Source of the DNA: Labilibacter sediminis
Lineage (GTDB): Bacteria > Bacteroidota > Bacteroidia > Bacteroidales > Marinilabiliaceae
NCBI RefSeq assembly: GCF_005877885.1
Contig: NZ_VCHY01000009.1
Coordinates: 62,001 to 126,000 of the forward strand
DNA length: 64,000 nucleotides
Reading direction: 5' to 3'
The notes under the pieces were generated by a model that saw only the letters and a list, made by a program, of their open reading frames with translations, was not told the DNA's origin and searched no databases. Shown in pieces: positions 44,801 to 53,271 of this stretch. The translations under genes were made by a program, and so were the position numbers. Position 1 is the stretch's first letter. Each line of letters opens with the position of its first letter.

Positions 44801-45600
44801 ATATTTAACACAAGACTATCATAGGCTAAATTCACATTCGCGGGCAATAACTTATCCTCTGCTTCATATAAACCTAATTGATGAGAAATATGGGTAATAT
44901 AAGCTTTTTGAGGTACTGCCTTACTAATTACATCCAATGCTTCTGTAAGCGTAAAATGCGATATATGAGATTCTTTCCTTAAGCCATTAACTACCAATAC
45001 TTTTGAACCCTTCACCTTCAGCAACTCTTGCTCCGAAATATAATTAAAGTCAGTTATGTAAGTAAAATCTTCAATGCGAAATCCTAAAACCGGCAGATTT
45101 AAATGCTTCCCCCGAATAGGGATAACTTTAGTTGAATTAATATAAAATGGTTCCTGATCGATAATATTTAAATTAATCCGAGGCACTCCTGGGTACGGAT
45201 TTTCTTCGAATGCATATCCAAACTCCCTTTTTATTGCGTTTATCACCCTTTCTTCTGCATACACTTCTGCATGCTTTTTATTTACCCAATTAAAAGCCCT
45301 TACATCATCTAGTCCTGCTATATGATCTTTATGTTCGTGGGTAAACAAAATCCCATCCAGTCGCCTCACATCAGCCCTTAGCATTTGCTGCCTGAAATCA
45401 GGACCTGAATCAATAACCAATAGCAAGTCATTAACTTCAATTAAAACTGAAGATCTCAACCTGTTATTTCTTGAATCCTCTGATTTACACACCTCACATT
45501 GACATCCAATAACGGGAATACCCTGTGAAGTCCCTGTGCCCAAAAAAGTAACTTTCAAAATATTATCTTTTATTTTACACAAAGATAAAAATTCAACCAT
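44797..45600 (-). CDS. PhnP-like metallo-beta-lactamase-fold hydrolase
   Basis: A 267-residue protein with the motif LGTGTSQGIPVIGC and a nearby CQCEVC cysteine pair near residues 19-38, as in PhnP-type enzymes. It has the metal motif FTHEHKDHIAG near 88 and YITDFNY near 182. The family hydrolyses phosphodiesters such as cyclic phosphates. The ATG adds about 14 residues before the usual family start (ILKVTFLGTG); no internal ATG exists there, so either the extension is real or a TTG codon is used. Confidence 0.82.
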   Translation of the reverse strand: MVEFLSLCKIKDNILKVTFLGTGTSQGIPVIGCQCEVCKSEDSRNNRLRSSVLIEVNDLLLVIDSGPDFRQQMLRADVRRLDGILFTHEHKDHIAGLDDVRAFNWVNKKHAEVYAEERVINAIKREFGYAFEENPYPGVPRINLNIIDQEPFYINSTKVIPIRGKHLNLPVLGFRIEDFTYITDFNYISEQELLKVKGSKVLVVNGLRKESHISHFTLTEALDVISKAVPQKAYITHISHQLGLYEAEDKLLPANVNLAYDSLVLNI

Positions 45601-45948
45601 GTTTTTGATACAATCTGTTGATCATTGGTAAAAGACTTTACGATATCAGCAATAAAATATTTTTATTATTTCATTACTTACTTGAATCAACAATTACGAC
45701 CTTGTCATAAACAACATTCCATAAAGTTTCTGAATATATGTGGTTAAGATATTTTTATCCAGAGATATGATCAGGCTTATTACATTAAAAAGGCCTGTCA
45801 TAGACAGGCCTTGAGAATTATACACATCTTAATTAATATTCGATTATAATAACTACTGATTTTGCTTATAGTATTCTAGCTACAATCGTTATTTAATCCC
45901 ATTTGAATTCACTTGTGATTCACTTTTTTTTATAGTTGATAATACACT
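45601..45948. other. intergenic region between transketolase operon and PhnP-like gene
   Basis: No gene is seen. It holds the transketolase-operon terminator (45790-45812). No clear TAnnTTTG element for the PhnP-like gene was found. Confidence 0.5.
45790..45812 (-). terminator. terminator of the E2-transketolase operon
   Basis: AAGGCCTGTC and GACAGGCCTT form a perfect 10-bp stem with a 3-nt loop, followed by TTTT on the minus strand, 137 bp after the transketolase stop. Confidence 0.8.
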
Positions 45949-47991
45949 CTAATCTAATACAGTAGCTAAAATTTTGCTTTTAACCTGCTCAGCTACGTTA
46001 GCCCCGGTAAAACCAAATTTCTCATCCAACACAGTATATGGAGCTGAATAACCAAATGAAGACAAGCCCCAAACCTCACCATTTTCGCCAACAAGACCTT
46101 CCAGGTTAACAGGTAATCCAGCCGTTAAGCCAAATCGTGGAATGCCAGCCGGTAAAACCAATTGCATATACTTTTTCCCCTGACTTCTGAACAAGCCTTC
46201 GGAAGGAACAGAAACCACCCTTGTTTTAACACCCTCTTCTTTAAGTAATTTAGCACCTTCTAACAATGTTGAAACCTCTGAACCACTGGCCAAAAGAACC
46301 ACATCAGGAGTCCCATCTGAGTCCTCCACGATATATGCACCTTTAGTCAACTGCAGTGCTGACTCATATTTATTTTCAACAGGAATATCCTTAATATTCT
46401 GTCGTGAAAGAATCAGACCTGTTGGAGTGCCCGTATTTTCCAAAGCCATTTTCCACGAAACTGTAGTTTCAGAGCTATCAGCAGGACGTAAAACCAACAT
46501 TGAATTCTCTCCATGGTGATTCTGTAATTTTTCCATCAACCTAATTTGCGCCTCCTGTTCAATTGGCTGGTGCGTTGGGCCGTCCTCTCCTACACGGAAA
46601 GCATCATGCGTCCACACATAAACCACAGGTAATTGCATCAATGCAGATAATCTTACAGCAGGTTTCATATAATCGGAAAAAACGAAGAATGTTCCACAAA
46701 CAGGAATGATACCTCCATGAAGCGCCATACCGTTCATGATACAAGCCATTGTTAATTCACACACGCCGGCCTGTAAAAACGAGCCTGAAAAGTCGCCTTT
46801 TTGGAATGTCTTAGTTTTTTTAAGGAAGCCGTCCGTTTTGTCAGAGTTTGATAAATCAGCAGATGACACCACCATATTTTCAACTTCATCAGCAAATGTT
46901 GCAAGCACCGCTGAAGATGCAGCACGCGTTGCAATGTTCTCTTTTTGTTTGATTTGTGAGAAATCAAAATTTCGGGTGTCTCCGTTTAAGAAGGAGGCTA
47001 GTTTTGCAGCTAATGCTGTATTCTCCGCAGCCCACTTTTTCTCAACGGCCTGTCTTTCTTCAGCCCATTTGATTAACGCTTCCTTTCTTTTATTATATAA
47101 TTCAGCAACCTCTGGGAAGATAGCAAATGGAGCTTCAGGGTTGCCTCCCAGACCTTTTACTGTCAGATCAAAATCAACTCCTGCAGCTGATAATGGTTGG
47201 CCATGCGTTGAACATTCACCTTCAAAACTTTCGCCGGTTGATGTTACACAACCCTTACCCATGATGGTTTTACCAATAATTAGAGTAGGCTTTTCGCTTT
47301 CGGCATTGGCTGCATTTAAAGCAGTCCTGATTTTTTCAGCATCATTTCCATCGATAGTAATTACATTCCACCCCCAGCTTTCATATTTCATGGCCGTATC
47401 TTCGGTAGTAACCTCATCTACACTTGTTGAAAGCTGAATATCGTTAGAATCGTAAAACATAATAAAATTGCTCAACCCTAAGTGACCTGCTATTCGTCCT
47501 ACACCTTGTGAAATTTCTTCCTGAATTCCTCCATCAGAAATAAAAGCATATGTTTTATGTGCCATCCACTCTCCAAATCTCTCTACCATAAACCTTTCGG
47601 CTATAGCAGCACCTAAAGCCATGGCATGACCTTGCCCAAGCGGTCCGGAAGTATTTTCTACTCCTCTTTCAACATCAACTTCAGGGTGTCCCGGAGTAAC
47701 ACTACCCCACTGTCTGAATCCTCTTAAATCATCCAGAGAATAGTACCCCGACAATGCCAGTGTTGAATACAACATAGGAGACATGTGGCCCGGATCAAGA
47801 AAAAATCGATCACGATGTGGCCATGCGGTATTCGAAGGATCACAATTTAAAAACTCGGAATACAAAATATTAATAAAATCTGCTCCGCCCATGGCTCCTC
47901 CAGGATGACCTGATTTAGCTTTTTCGACCATAGCGGCCGATAATATGCGGATATTATCCGCTGCCTTTTGCTGTATTGTTTTTTCTGACAT
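45949..47991 (-). CDS. tkt: transketolase
   Basis: A 680-residue full-length transketolase. The N-terminal TPP domain has KSGHPGGAMGGADFINILYS near 27-46, DPGHMSPMLY, GPLGQGHAMALGAA near 116, and SDGGIQEEI for the GDG-like metal site. The pyrimidine domain has RVGEDGPTHQPIEQEAQIRL near 467. It transfers two-carbon ketol units between sugar phosphates. Being the last gene of the operon, 24 bp after the aldolase gene, suggests it is a dedicated copy for the pathway encoded here. A housekeeping copy elsewhere is likely. Confidence 0.93.
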   Translation of the reverse strand: MSEKTIQQKAADNIRILSAAMVEKAKSGHPGGAMGGADFINILYSEFLNCDPSNTAWPHRDRFFLDPGHMSPMLYSTLALSGYYSLDDLRGFRQWGSVTPGHPEVDVERGVENTSGPLGQGHAMALGAAIAERFMVERFGEWMAHKTYAFISDGGIQEEISQGVGRIAGHLGLSNFIMFYDSNDIQLSTSVDEVTTEDTAMKYESWGWNVITIDGNDAEKIRTALNAANAESEKPTLIIGKTIMGKGCVTSTGESFEGECSTHGQPLSAAGVDFDLTVKGLGGNPEAPFAIFPEVAELYNKRKEALIKWAEERQAVEKKWAAENTALAAKLASFLNGDTRNFDFSQIKQKENIATRAASSAVLATFADEVENMVVSSADLSNSDKTDGFLKKTKTFQKGDFSGSFLQAGVCELTMACIMNGMALHGGIIPVCGTFFVFSDYMKPAVRLSALMQLPVVYVWTHDAFRVGEDGPTHQPIEQEAQIRLMEKLQNHHGENSMLVLRPADSSETTVSWKMALENTGTPTGLILSRQNIKDIPVENKYESALQLTKGAYIVEDSDGTPDVVLLASGSEVSTLLEGAKLLKEEGVKTRVVSVPSEGLFRSQGKKYMQLVLPAGIPRFGLTAGLPVNLEGLVGENGEVWGLSSFGYSAPYTVLDEKFGFTGANVAEQVKSKILATVLD

Positions 47992-48015
47992 TATCGTTTG
48001 TTTTATTTTGAATTA

Positions 48016-48681
48016 TTAAAAATCTATATCATATAATCCTTTGGCATCTTTTTCGAACCATTCAACGCTCATATCAGTCATTGGATGGCTTCGTAAACGC
48101 TCCAGTATTTCAAAACTTATGGTTGCAGCCTGACTTCCCATCATACTCACCCTGTGAACCTGGTCAACTGTTTTAAAGCTTGCTGCCAAAACTCCGGTAT
48201 TTAGGCCATATCTTTCAATATTTTCTACAATATTACCTACCACCTCAATACCATGAGATGAAATATTGTCGAGCCTGTTTACATAAGGTGCCACCCAATC
48301 AGCTCCAGCTCTGGCAGCCACCAAAGCCTGTTGTTGGGTAAATATTGCTGTTGCCGTTACCTTAATTCCTTTAGCTTTAATCTGAGGCATGGCTTTATAG
48401 CCTTCAGTAGTAACAGGAATTTTTGCATAATAATTATCACCCAAGCCAAACTTTTCTTTATAAGCCACAGCCTCGCGCACCATGTCATCCGCCTTATTAC
48501 TAATCATTTGAACATGTAACATTTTGTCACCTGTTATCTTAATAAGTTCTGGCAAAATTTGAGACATTGGTTTATTTTCTGCCGCAATTATTGTTGGATT
48601 GGTAGTAACGCCTTCAATAGGAAAATAATAAAACAGTTGTTCTAGTTCTTCTAAATTTGCAGTGTCTGCTAAGTAAATCAT
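48016..48681 (-). CDS. fructose-6-phosphate aldolase/transaldolase (TalC/FSA-type)
   Basis: A 221-residue short transaldolase-family protein. It begins MIYLADTANLEELEQLFYYF and has GVTTNPTIIAAE near 25-36, the Schiff-base lysine region YYAKIPVTTEGYKAM near 84-98, TATAIFTQQQALVAARAGAD near 109-128, and ASFKTVDQV near 167. Such enzymes cleave or form ketose (phosphate) bonds using dihydroxyacetone-type donors, or act as transaldolase. It is 17 bp after the SorE-like dehydrogenase gene. Confidence 0.9.
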   Translation of the reverse strand: MIYLADTANLEELEQLFYYFPIEGVTTNPTIIAAENKPMSQILPELIKITGDKMLHVQMISNKADDMVREAVAYKEKFGLGDNYYAKIPVTTEGYKAMPQIKAKGIKVTATAIFTQQQALVAARAGADWVAPYVNRLDNISSHGIEVVGNIVENIERYGLNTGVLAASFKTVDQVHRVSMMGSQAATISFEILERLRSHPMTDMSVEWFEKDAKGLYDIDF

Positions 48682-48698
48682 AATTAAGTATTTTCAAA

Positions 48699-49979
48699 TT
48701 AATAATTTAACGCTGTAGCATTAGCCAGCAACAACTCCTCCGCTTCAACACTCCACAGACCGTTGTTACGCTCGCATACCTCAGCAAGCATACAATATAC
48801 TCCTTTATCTTTACCTAACTCTTTAAAATCAGAAATTGCGGTCAATGGTATTTCTATATGGTTATAAATTAACTTTTTACCTCCGGGAATATTTGGCAGG
48901 TCTAAAGTAGCATCTATAACCGCATTCATACCTCCAATGTGTGTTACCAAACCGGCAGGATCTAATCCGTTAGACATCACCTCCAGAGCCTCTTTCATAT
49001 CATCTGTATTACCTCCGCTGGTTCCAACAACTTTGGTAAATGCATAATGAACATTATAAAAATTCATTTGGGCCTTAAAATCCTGATTAGACGGACCTGC
49101 AAAAAAGTTTAAACACCCATCAAAACCCAGGATAGCATCGGCCTGCTCAATAACCGGAGCAACGGGAGCAAATACAAATACATCATCATACCCTTTATCT
49201 CCGGATATCTTTTTTAAACCCGATGCAGGATCTTCCATATTTCCGGTATTCACATACCTTAATTCAATTCCCTGCGATGCTGCAAATTCAACGGTATACA
49301 ATGTTGCTGCACGATCAAGTCGAGCCTGGTCAATATCTGTTACCACTAATAGTGATGGTTTGCGATCTTCACGACGAAGCACATAGTTTATAGCCGCAAG
49401 CCCCATAGGGCCTACTCCTGCTAATAACGCCATTTTACCACCATCCACAATTTCCATATTATGAACATATGAACCAGGTGTAGTATGATAATTGGCGTGC
49501 ATAGCTCCAATTACGCAAGACAATGGTTCAGAAAGAGAAGCAGGATAGAAACCTTCTCCTTTATAAGGGAGCAAGCACCCAAGCTCCATTACCTCGCTAG
49601 GAATAATAACATAAGTAGCATCACCTCCAATATGATGATATGAATACCCCGGAGCACTCAATACACCAACAGGTCCGTCATTATAATTAAGTGCCGGCTG
49701 AATAGAAAACTTATCGCCGGGCTTAAATTCCGATTGCCATTTAGACCCTACTTCAACCAATTCTCCGGCAAACTCATGGCCAATAATAATAGGATTTTCA
49801 GACACATCATCGGGAACTCTTTTATGATCTGTTCCCTGGTTTGCTGCTTTATAAGAAGACATACAAAGACTATCACACACTACCTTTGCCAATATTTCAT
49901 CTTCTTTAATTTCCGGCAACTCAAATTCTTCTAATCTGAGATCAGCCTTTCCATACAATCGTACTGCTTTAGTCTTCAT
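48699..49979 (-). CDS. zinc-type medium-chain dehydrogenase (L-sorbose-1-phosphate reductase-like)
   Basis: A 426-residue MDR enzyme, longer than usual alcohol dehydrogenases. The N-terminal part has VCDSLCMSSYKAANQGTDHK (a zinc-site-like cysteine) near 35 and IIIGHEFAGELVEVGSKW near 64-81. The Rossmann motif is ALLAGVGPMGLAAINYVL near 183. It resembles the SorE group that oxidises or reduces C5/C2 of keto-sugar phosphates. Repeat B3 fills the gap to the upstream HAD gene, 15 bp before this ATG. Substrate inferred only by resemblance. Confidence 0.78.
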   Translation of the reverse strand: MKTKAVRLYGKADLRLEEFELPEIKEDEILAKVVCDSLCMSSYKAANQGTDHKRVPDDVSENPIIIGHEFAGELVEVGSKWQSEFKPGDKFSIQPALNYNDGPVGVLSAPGYSYHHIGGDATYVIIPSEVMELGCLLPYKGEGFYPASLSEPLSCVIGAMHANYHTTPGSYVHNMEIVDGGKMALLAGVGPMGLAAINYVLRREDRKPSLLVVTDIDQARLDRAATLYTVEFAASQGIELRYVNTGNMEDPASGLKKISGDKGYDDVFVFAPVAPVIEQADAILGFDGCLNFFAGPSNQDFKAQMNFYNVHYAFTKVVGTSGGNTDDMKEALEVMSNGLDPAGLVTHIGGMNAVIDATLDLPNIPGGKKLIYNHIEIPLTAISDFKELGKDKGVYCMLAEVCERNNGLWSVEAEELLLANATALNY

Positions 49980-49994
49980 ATCTTTACTTGTATA

Positions 49995-50098
49995 TTTTCA
50001 TGCGTTTATAATTTTCATTTGTTGCATGGAACTCCCAAATAAATTCAATCATTGCCCTGTGTGCAATTTAATTGATTGAATTTGCATGGTCGTTTCAT
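49995..50098 (-). repeat. repeat family B, copy B3 (104 bp)
   Basis: On the minus strand it starts ATGAAACGACCATGCAAATT and ends AAATTATAAACGCATGAAAA. It has the perfect pair AAATTCAATCA / TGATTGAATTT and an inner TTGC / GCAA stem with loop CCCTGTGT. It encodes the last 15 residues and the stop codon of the HAD protein and ends 15 bp before the dehydrogenase ATG. Confidence 0.85.
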
Positions 50099-50756
50099 TT
50101 ATATAATCTAAAATTTCACCCGGACGATCCACCAACATAACATCATCTCCCTGCATTTGTGGTTGTCCATACCCCCAACTAACTCCCATAGGTATCATAC
50201 CGGCAGCTAAGGCAGTTTGAATATCAACCATAGAATCGCCAATAAACAAGATGTATTTGGGGTCGCAATTAATTTGTTTAGCAAAATGCAATGCTCCTGT
50301 TGGATCCGGTTTATGCGGAAAGTGATTTCTGTGACCTATCACATCAGTAAAAGACCATTTCTTTAAATAATGATCCACTACTATATCAGTTAGATGCTGT
50401 GGTTTATTTGTATTTATGGCAAAAAGAATATTATTATCCGTTAAAAAATCAAACAATTTATCAATTTGAGGATAGAGCTTGCTCTTGTTATTAATATTCT
50501 CACGATAGTATTGTTCATATTTATCCAGATAATACAAGGTATCGCCATTTCTTTTTTGAGGCGGTAAAGATGCCTCAACTAAAGTTCGTGCTCCATTGCC
50601 AATCCAACCTATATATTCGTTTATATTATGCGTAGGATATCCAAATTCTTGTAACATCCTGTTGTTAGCATCTGCTATATCTTCAATTGTATTGATAATA
50701 GTTCCATCCAAGTCAAAAATCACAGCTTTAACTTCCATACCCATCACTTTATTCAT
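50049..50756 (-). CDS. HAD-family phosphatase (phosphoglycolate phosphatase-like)
   Basis: A 235-residue HAD hydrolase with the nucleophile motif VIFDLDGTIINTIED near residues 11-25 and an alpha-helical cap (about 30-95). Motif II is in FAINTNKPQHL near 115, and motifs III/IV are in HKPDPTGALHFAKQI...LFIGDSMVDIQTALAAGM near 150-188. It dephosphorylates a small sugar phosphate or similar. The last 15 residues (from ETTMQIQSIK) are encoded by repeat B3, so the natural C-terminus may have been replaced. The start could also be the internal methionines at 5 or 7. Confidence 0.85.
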   Translation of the reverse strand: MNKVMGMEVKAVIFDLDGTIINTIEDIADANNRMLQEFGYPTHNINEYIGWIGNGARTLVEASLPPQKRNGDTLYYLDKYEQYYRENINNKSKLYPQIDKLFDFLTDNNILFAINTNKPQHLTDIVVDHYLKKWSFTDVIGHRNHFPHKPDPTGALHFAKQINCDPKYILFIGDSMVDIQTALAAGMIPMGVSWGYGQPQMQGDDVMLVDRPGEILDYINETTMQIQSIKLHTGQ

Positions 50757-50773
50757 TTTGTTTATTAACCTTA

Positions 50774-51913
50774 TTATTTAAGCATTTCCTGACCACCAGT
50801 AACAGGAACAGCCTGACCAGTTTCATACTCCTGTTCCATGATATAATAAACTGCTCTCATCACATCAAGGACCGTACACCCTCTTCCGGCTGGCACCTGC
50901 GCTTCATAAAATGCTTTGACATCCTCAATTGTTTTCGCCCCTTTTACCTTACCTGCATTCAGGTATTGCACAAACAATCCTTTTTCAGGATCGCTCCACA
51001 AAGGACCATCAAAAAAGTTACCGGGGCACACCGAATTCACTTTAACTCTTGATGGCATAAGCTCCATGGCAAAAGACTGTGTTAATCCAATTCCTCCGAA
51101 CTTACCTCCTGCATAAGCAAAATTCCTGTTACTACCTTTTAATCCCGACTTAGAATTAATTTGAATAATATCAGCAAAATACCCGGACTTATTAGCCGTT
51201 TGAAGCTTTAATACAGGTGATGCATATTTGGCGCAGTTAAAATAACCCGTATAGTTAACTTTAGTCATAAATTCAAAATCCTCAGGAGTCATCTCATCCA
51301 ATCCCCCGGCACGTAAAACACCGGCATTGGAAATAAACACATCGAAACCGCCAAATTCACATACTGCCTGATACACCAACTCTTTTACAGAATCCGGGCT
51401 GGAAACATCAACCTTTACAAAACATGCTTTATTGGCGCCTGCTCCTTTATTTAATTCGGATGCGAATTCTTTTCCTTTTTCCTCGTTAAGATCGGCAATA
51501 ATTACATTGGCTCCATCTTTCATCATTAGCTCAACCAATCCTCCTCCAAATCCCTGAGCTCCCCCTGTAATTATAGCAGTTTTTCCAGATGCTCTTCCAT
51601 TAACTAATTTAGCTTTATCGACAGGCTTTTGCGCTACCAGACAATCAATTTCATAAGGAGTTTCTGCCACAACAACAACTCCTACTCCTTTTAAATCAAT
51701 CACATTAGGAAAACACCCTTTTTCTTCTTTATAAGATTCAACTTCTTTTTTTAGCTGATCAATAGTCTCCTTGGCTTCTCCCTGAGCGCTAACCTCCAAT
51801 TGAACCAACGACGCTTCAAATTCCTCGTACACTTTTGCCACATTGATCTTATCCTGCGATAATATCATCCTCAAAGCCGGAAGAATTTCTACTATTTTAT
51901 TATTTATTGCCAT
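50774..51913 (-). CDS. SDR oxidoreductase with N-terminal extension (sorbitol-6-phosphate dehydrogenase-like)
   Basis: A 379-residue protein. About 105 N-terminal residues form a helical extension (LRMILSQDKINVAKVYEEFE...ETPYEIDCLVAQKP). They precede a classical SDR domain with cofactor motif GKTAIITGGAQGFGGGLVEL near 109-128, VIADLNEEKG, NAGVLR near 199, and active-site NSKSGLKGSNRNFAYAGGKFG near 250, containing the YxxxK equivalent. It resembles sorbitol-6-phosphate 2-dehydrogenases. The extension is not part of the standard SDR. It is 17 bp upstream of the HAD gene. Confidence 0.82.
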   Translation of the reverse strand: MAINNKIVEILPALRMILSQDKINVAKVYEEFEASLVQLEVSAQGEAKETIDQLKKEVESYKEEKGCFPNVIDLKGVGVVVVAETPYEIDCLVAQKPVDKAKLVNGRASGKTAIITGGAQGFGGGLVELMMKDGANVIIADLNEEKGKEFASELNKGAGANKACFVKVDVSSPDSVKELVYQAVCEFGGFDVFISNAGVLRAGGLDEMTPEDFEFMTKVNYTGYFNCAKYASPVLKLQTANKSGYFADIIQINSKSGLKGSNRNFAYAGGKFGGIGLTQSFAMELMPSRVKVNSVCPGNFFDGPLWSDPEKGLFVQYLNAGKVKGAKTIEDVKAFYEAQVPAGRGCTVLDVMRAVYYIMEQEYETGQAVPVTGGQEMLK

Positions 51914-51967
51914 AATTATTTCAAATCAATTTTTATATATCTCAAAGGGATTTATCCCTCAAAAATT

Positions 51968-53194
51968 CTAATTCAAACTTTTACTAATCACCGCATGCCC
52001 CAATTCAACAAACGGTTGCAAACTTTCACCATTTCTTTCACCATTGGTTTTTACAAAACCATCCTCTCCTTTCGCCACCAAATATTGATGTGCAGCAACT
52101 ACACAAGCCCCTTTATAAGACAATTCTTTTAACTCTTCATCTAAATCAACGTGTCCTCTTGTTTGAACCGTTAAAGGAATCATTTCCGGCGTATTATGCT
52201 CTGTACCGAAAGTGACTAAAATTTCATTCTCCCAAAAAAACATTGCATAATCCTTAAGCCGCTCAATATCATTTCTATTTGGAATAAATTCGATGGAGTA
52301 TACACGCCTGGACTTTAACTCTTTCAACAGAGTTTCCTTGTCCTGCTCAAAACGCGTATATTCTCCCTTGTTATTATCAGCTAACAATGGGTAAGTTGGT
52401 ATACCTCCTGCATTAAGAATAATATCCTTAATAATATTTACTTCTAAAAAAGCCTTTGAATTTTCCTCCACAAAAGCTCTCTTTCCTGCTTTAAGTAAAT
52501 TATTTCTTATTTCATTTTCTGTTTCTGCAATTCCATTTAGGTTTGCTGTTGGTTTTTGTCCGGAATAAAGCTTCTCAAAGAATTTATACCTCTCTTCAAC
52601 AGATGAATATTTCTCAAAAACTTTTACCCGGATTGCTTTTGCAATATGCCTTTCCCTCACTAAATCTACAGCATATTTTTCAAGGATTTCATCTATTGAA
52701 ATATAGATATCCGAATTAATTTCCGACAAAAGTTCATTTACCTTATCCGTCATTAATGTTACCCTGGCTACAATCTCTTTTTTAATTTGATTAACCATGG
52801 ATAAGTAAGGCTCCTCAAGCTTTGGCGGATAGTTCAATCCTTTTCCGGATAAATAAACTCTGCCCGGGTTACCCGGATCATTCAGCCTAATTCCTTTTTC
52901 TTTATCTGACAGGTTTACTCCTATAAACTCAATATTAAAAAGTGGGAATATTTTATGCTTCAATGCCAACTCATTAAACTCACTATATCCATCAGTTGAG
53001 TAGAAATCATTAATTCCCAACACCTTCATATCTTCTTTTTCAGCCAGTTCAAAGATTTGAGCTATATTTTTAAAAGCACTAAAAGAATAAGGAGTATGTA
53101 AGTGGGCATTAACTTTAAATATCTGATGATTTGTTTGGGCGTTTAACCATTCAAGTAATTCTGATTTTTCAGGGAGTGTAGATAGATTTTTCAT
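51968..53194 (-). CDS. PHP-domain protein
   Basis: From ATG 53192-53194 the protein is 408 residues; a longer frame adds an unlikely hydrophobic leader. The metal-binding motif KVNAHLHTPYSFSAFKNIAQ lies near residues 27-46. A second site DFYSTDGY is near 64, and the C-terminal TFGTEHNTPEM near 350 supplies further histidines. PHP proteins are trinuclear-metal phosphoesterases. This large form, with an inserted helical region (about 130-250), is not a DNA-polymerase domain. In this operon it may hydrolyse a sugar phosphate. Function inferred. Confidence 0.75.
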   Translation of the reverse strand: MKNLSTLPEKSELLEWLNAQTNHQIFKVNAHLHTPYSFSAFKNIAQIFELAEKEDMKVLGINDFYSTDGYSEFNELALKHKIFPLFNIEFIGVNLSDKEKGIRLNDPGNPGRVYLSGKGLNYPPKLEEPYLSMVNQIKKEIVARVTLMTDKVNELLSEINSDIYISIDEILEKYAVDLVRERHIAKAIRVKVFEKYSSVEERYKFFEKLYSGQKPTANLNGIAETENEIRNNLLKAGKRAFVEENSKAFLEVNIIKDIILNAGGIPTYPLLADNNKGEYTRFEQDKETLLKELKSRRVYSIEFIPNRNDIERLKDYAMFFWENEILVTFGTEHNTPEMIPLTVQTRGHVDLDEELKELSYKGACVVAAHQYLVAKGEDGFVKTNGERNGESLQPFVELGHAVISKSLN

Positions 53195-53271
53195 GAATTT
53201 GATAGTAATGAATGTAAGTTTAAAAAAGAAGTTCAGATGCAACACCAGTGTACATCTGAACTTTTATTTGA

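Noticed and set aside
46736-47437. Long plus-strand open frame inside transketolase
   Set aside because: It is fully antisense to a well-supported gene; serine/alanine-rich composition is typical of a shadow frame.
2046-50098. Family B copies as CRISPR repeats
   Set aside because: They are far apart, not arrayed with spacers, and no cas gene is present.
53195-53245. Upstream start for the PHP protein
   Set aside because: It adds an AT-rich hydrophobic leader absent from such cytoplasmic enzymes; the ATG at 53192-53194 gives a normal N-terminus.
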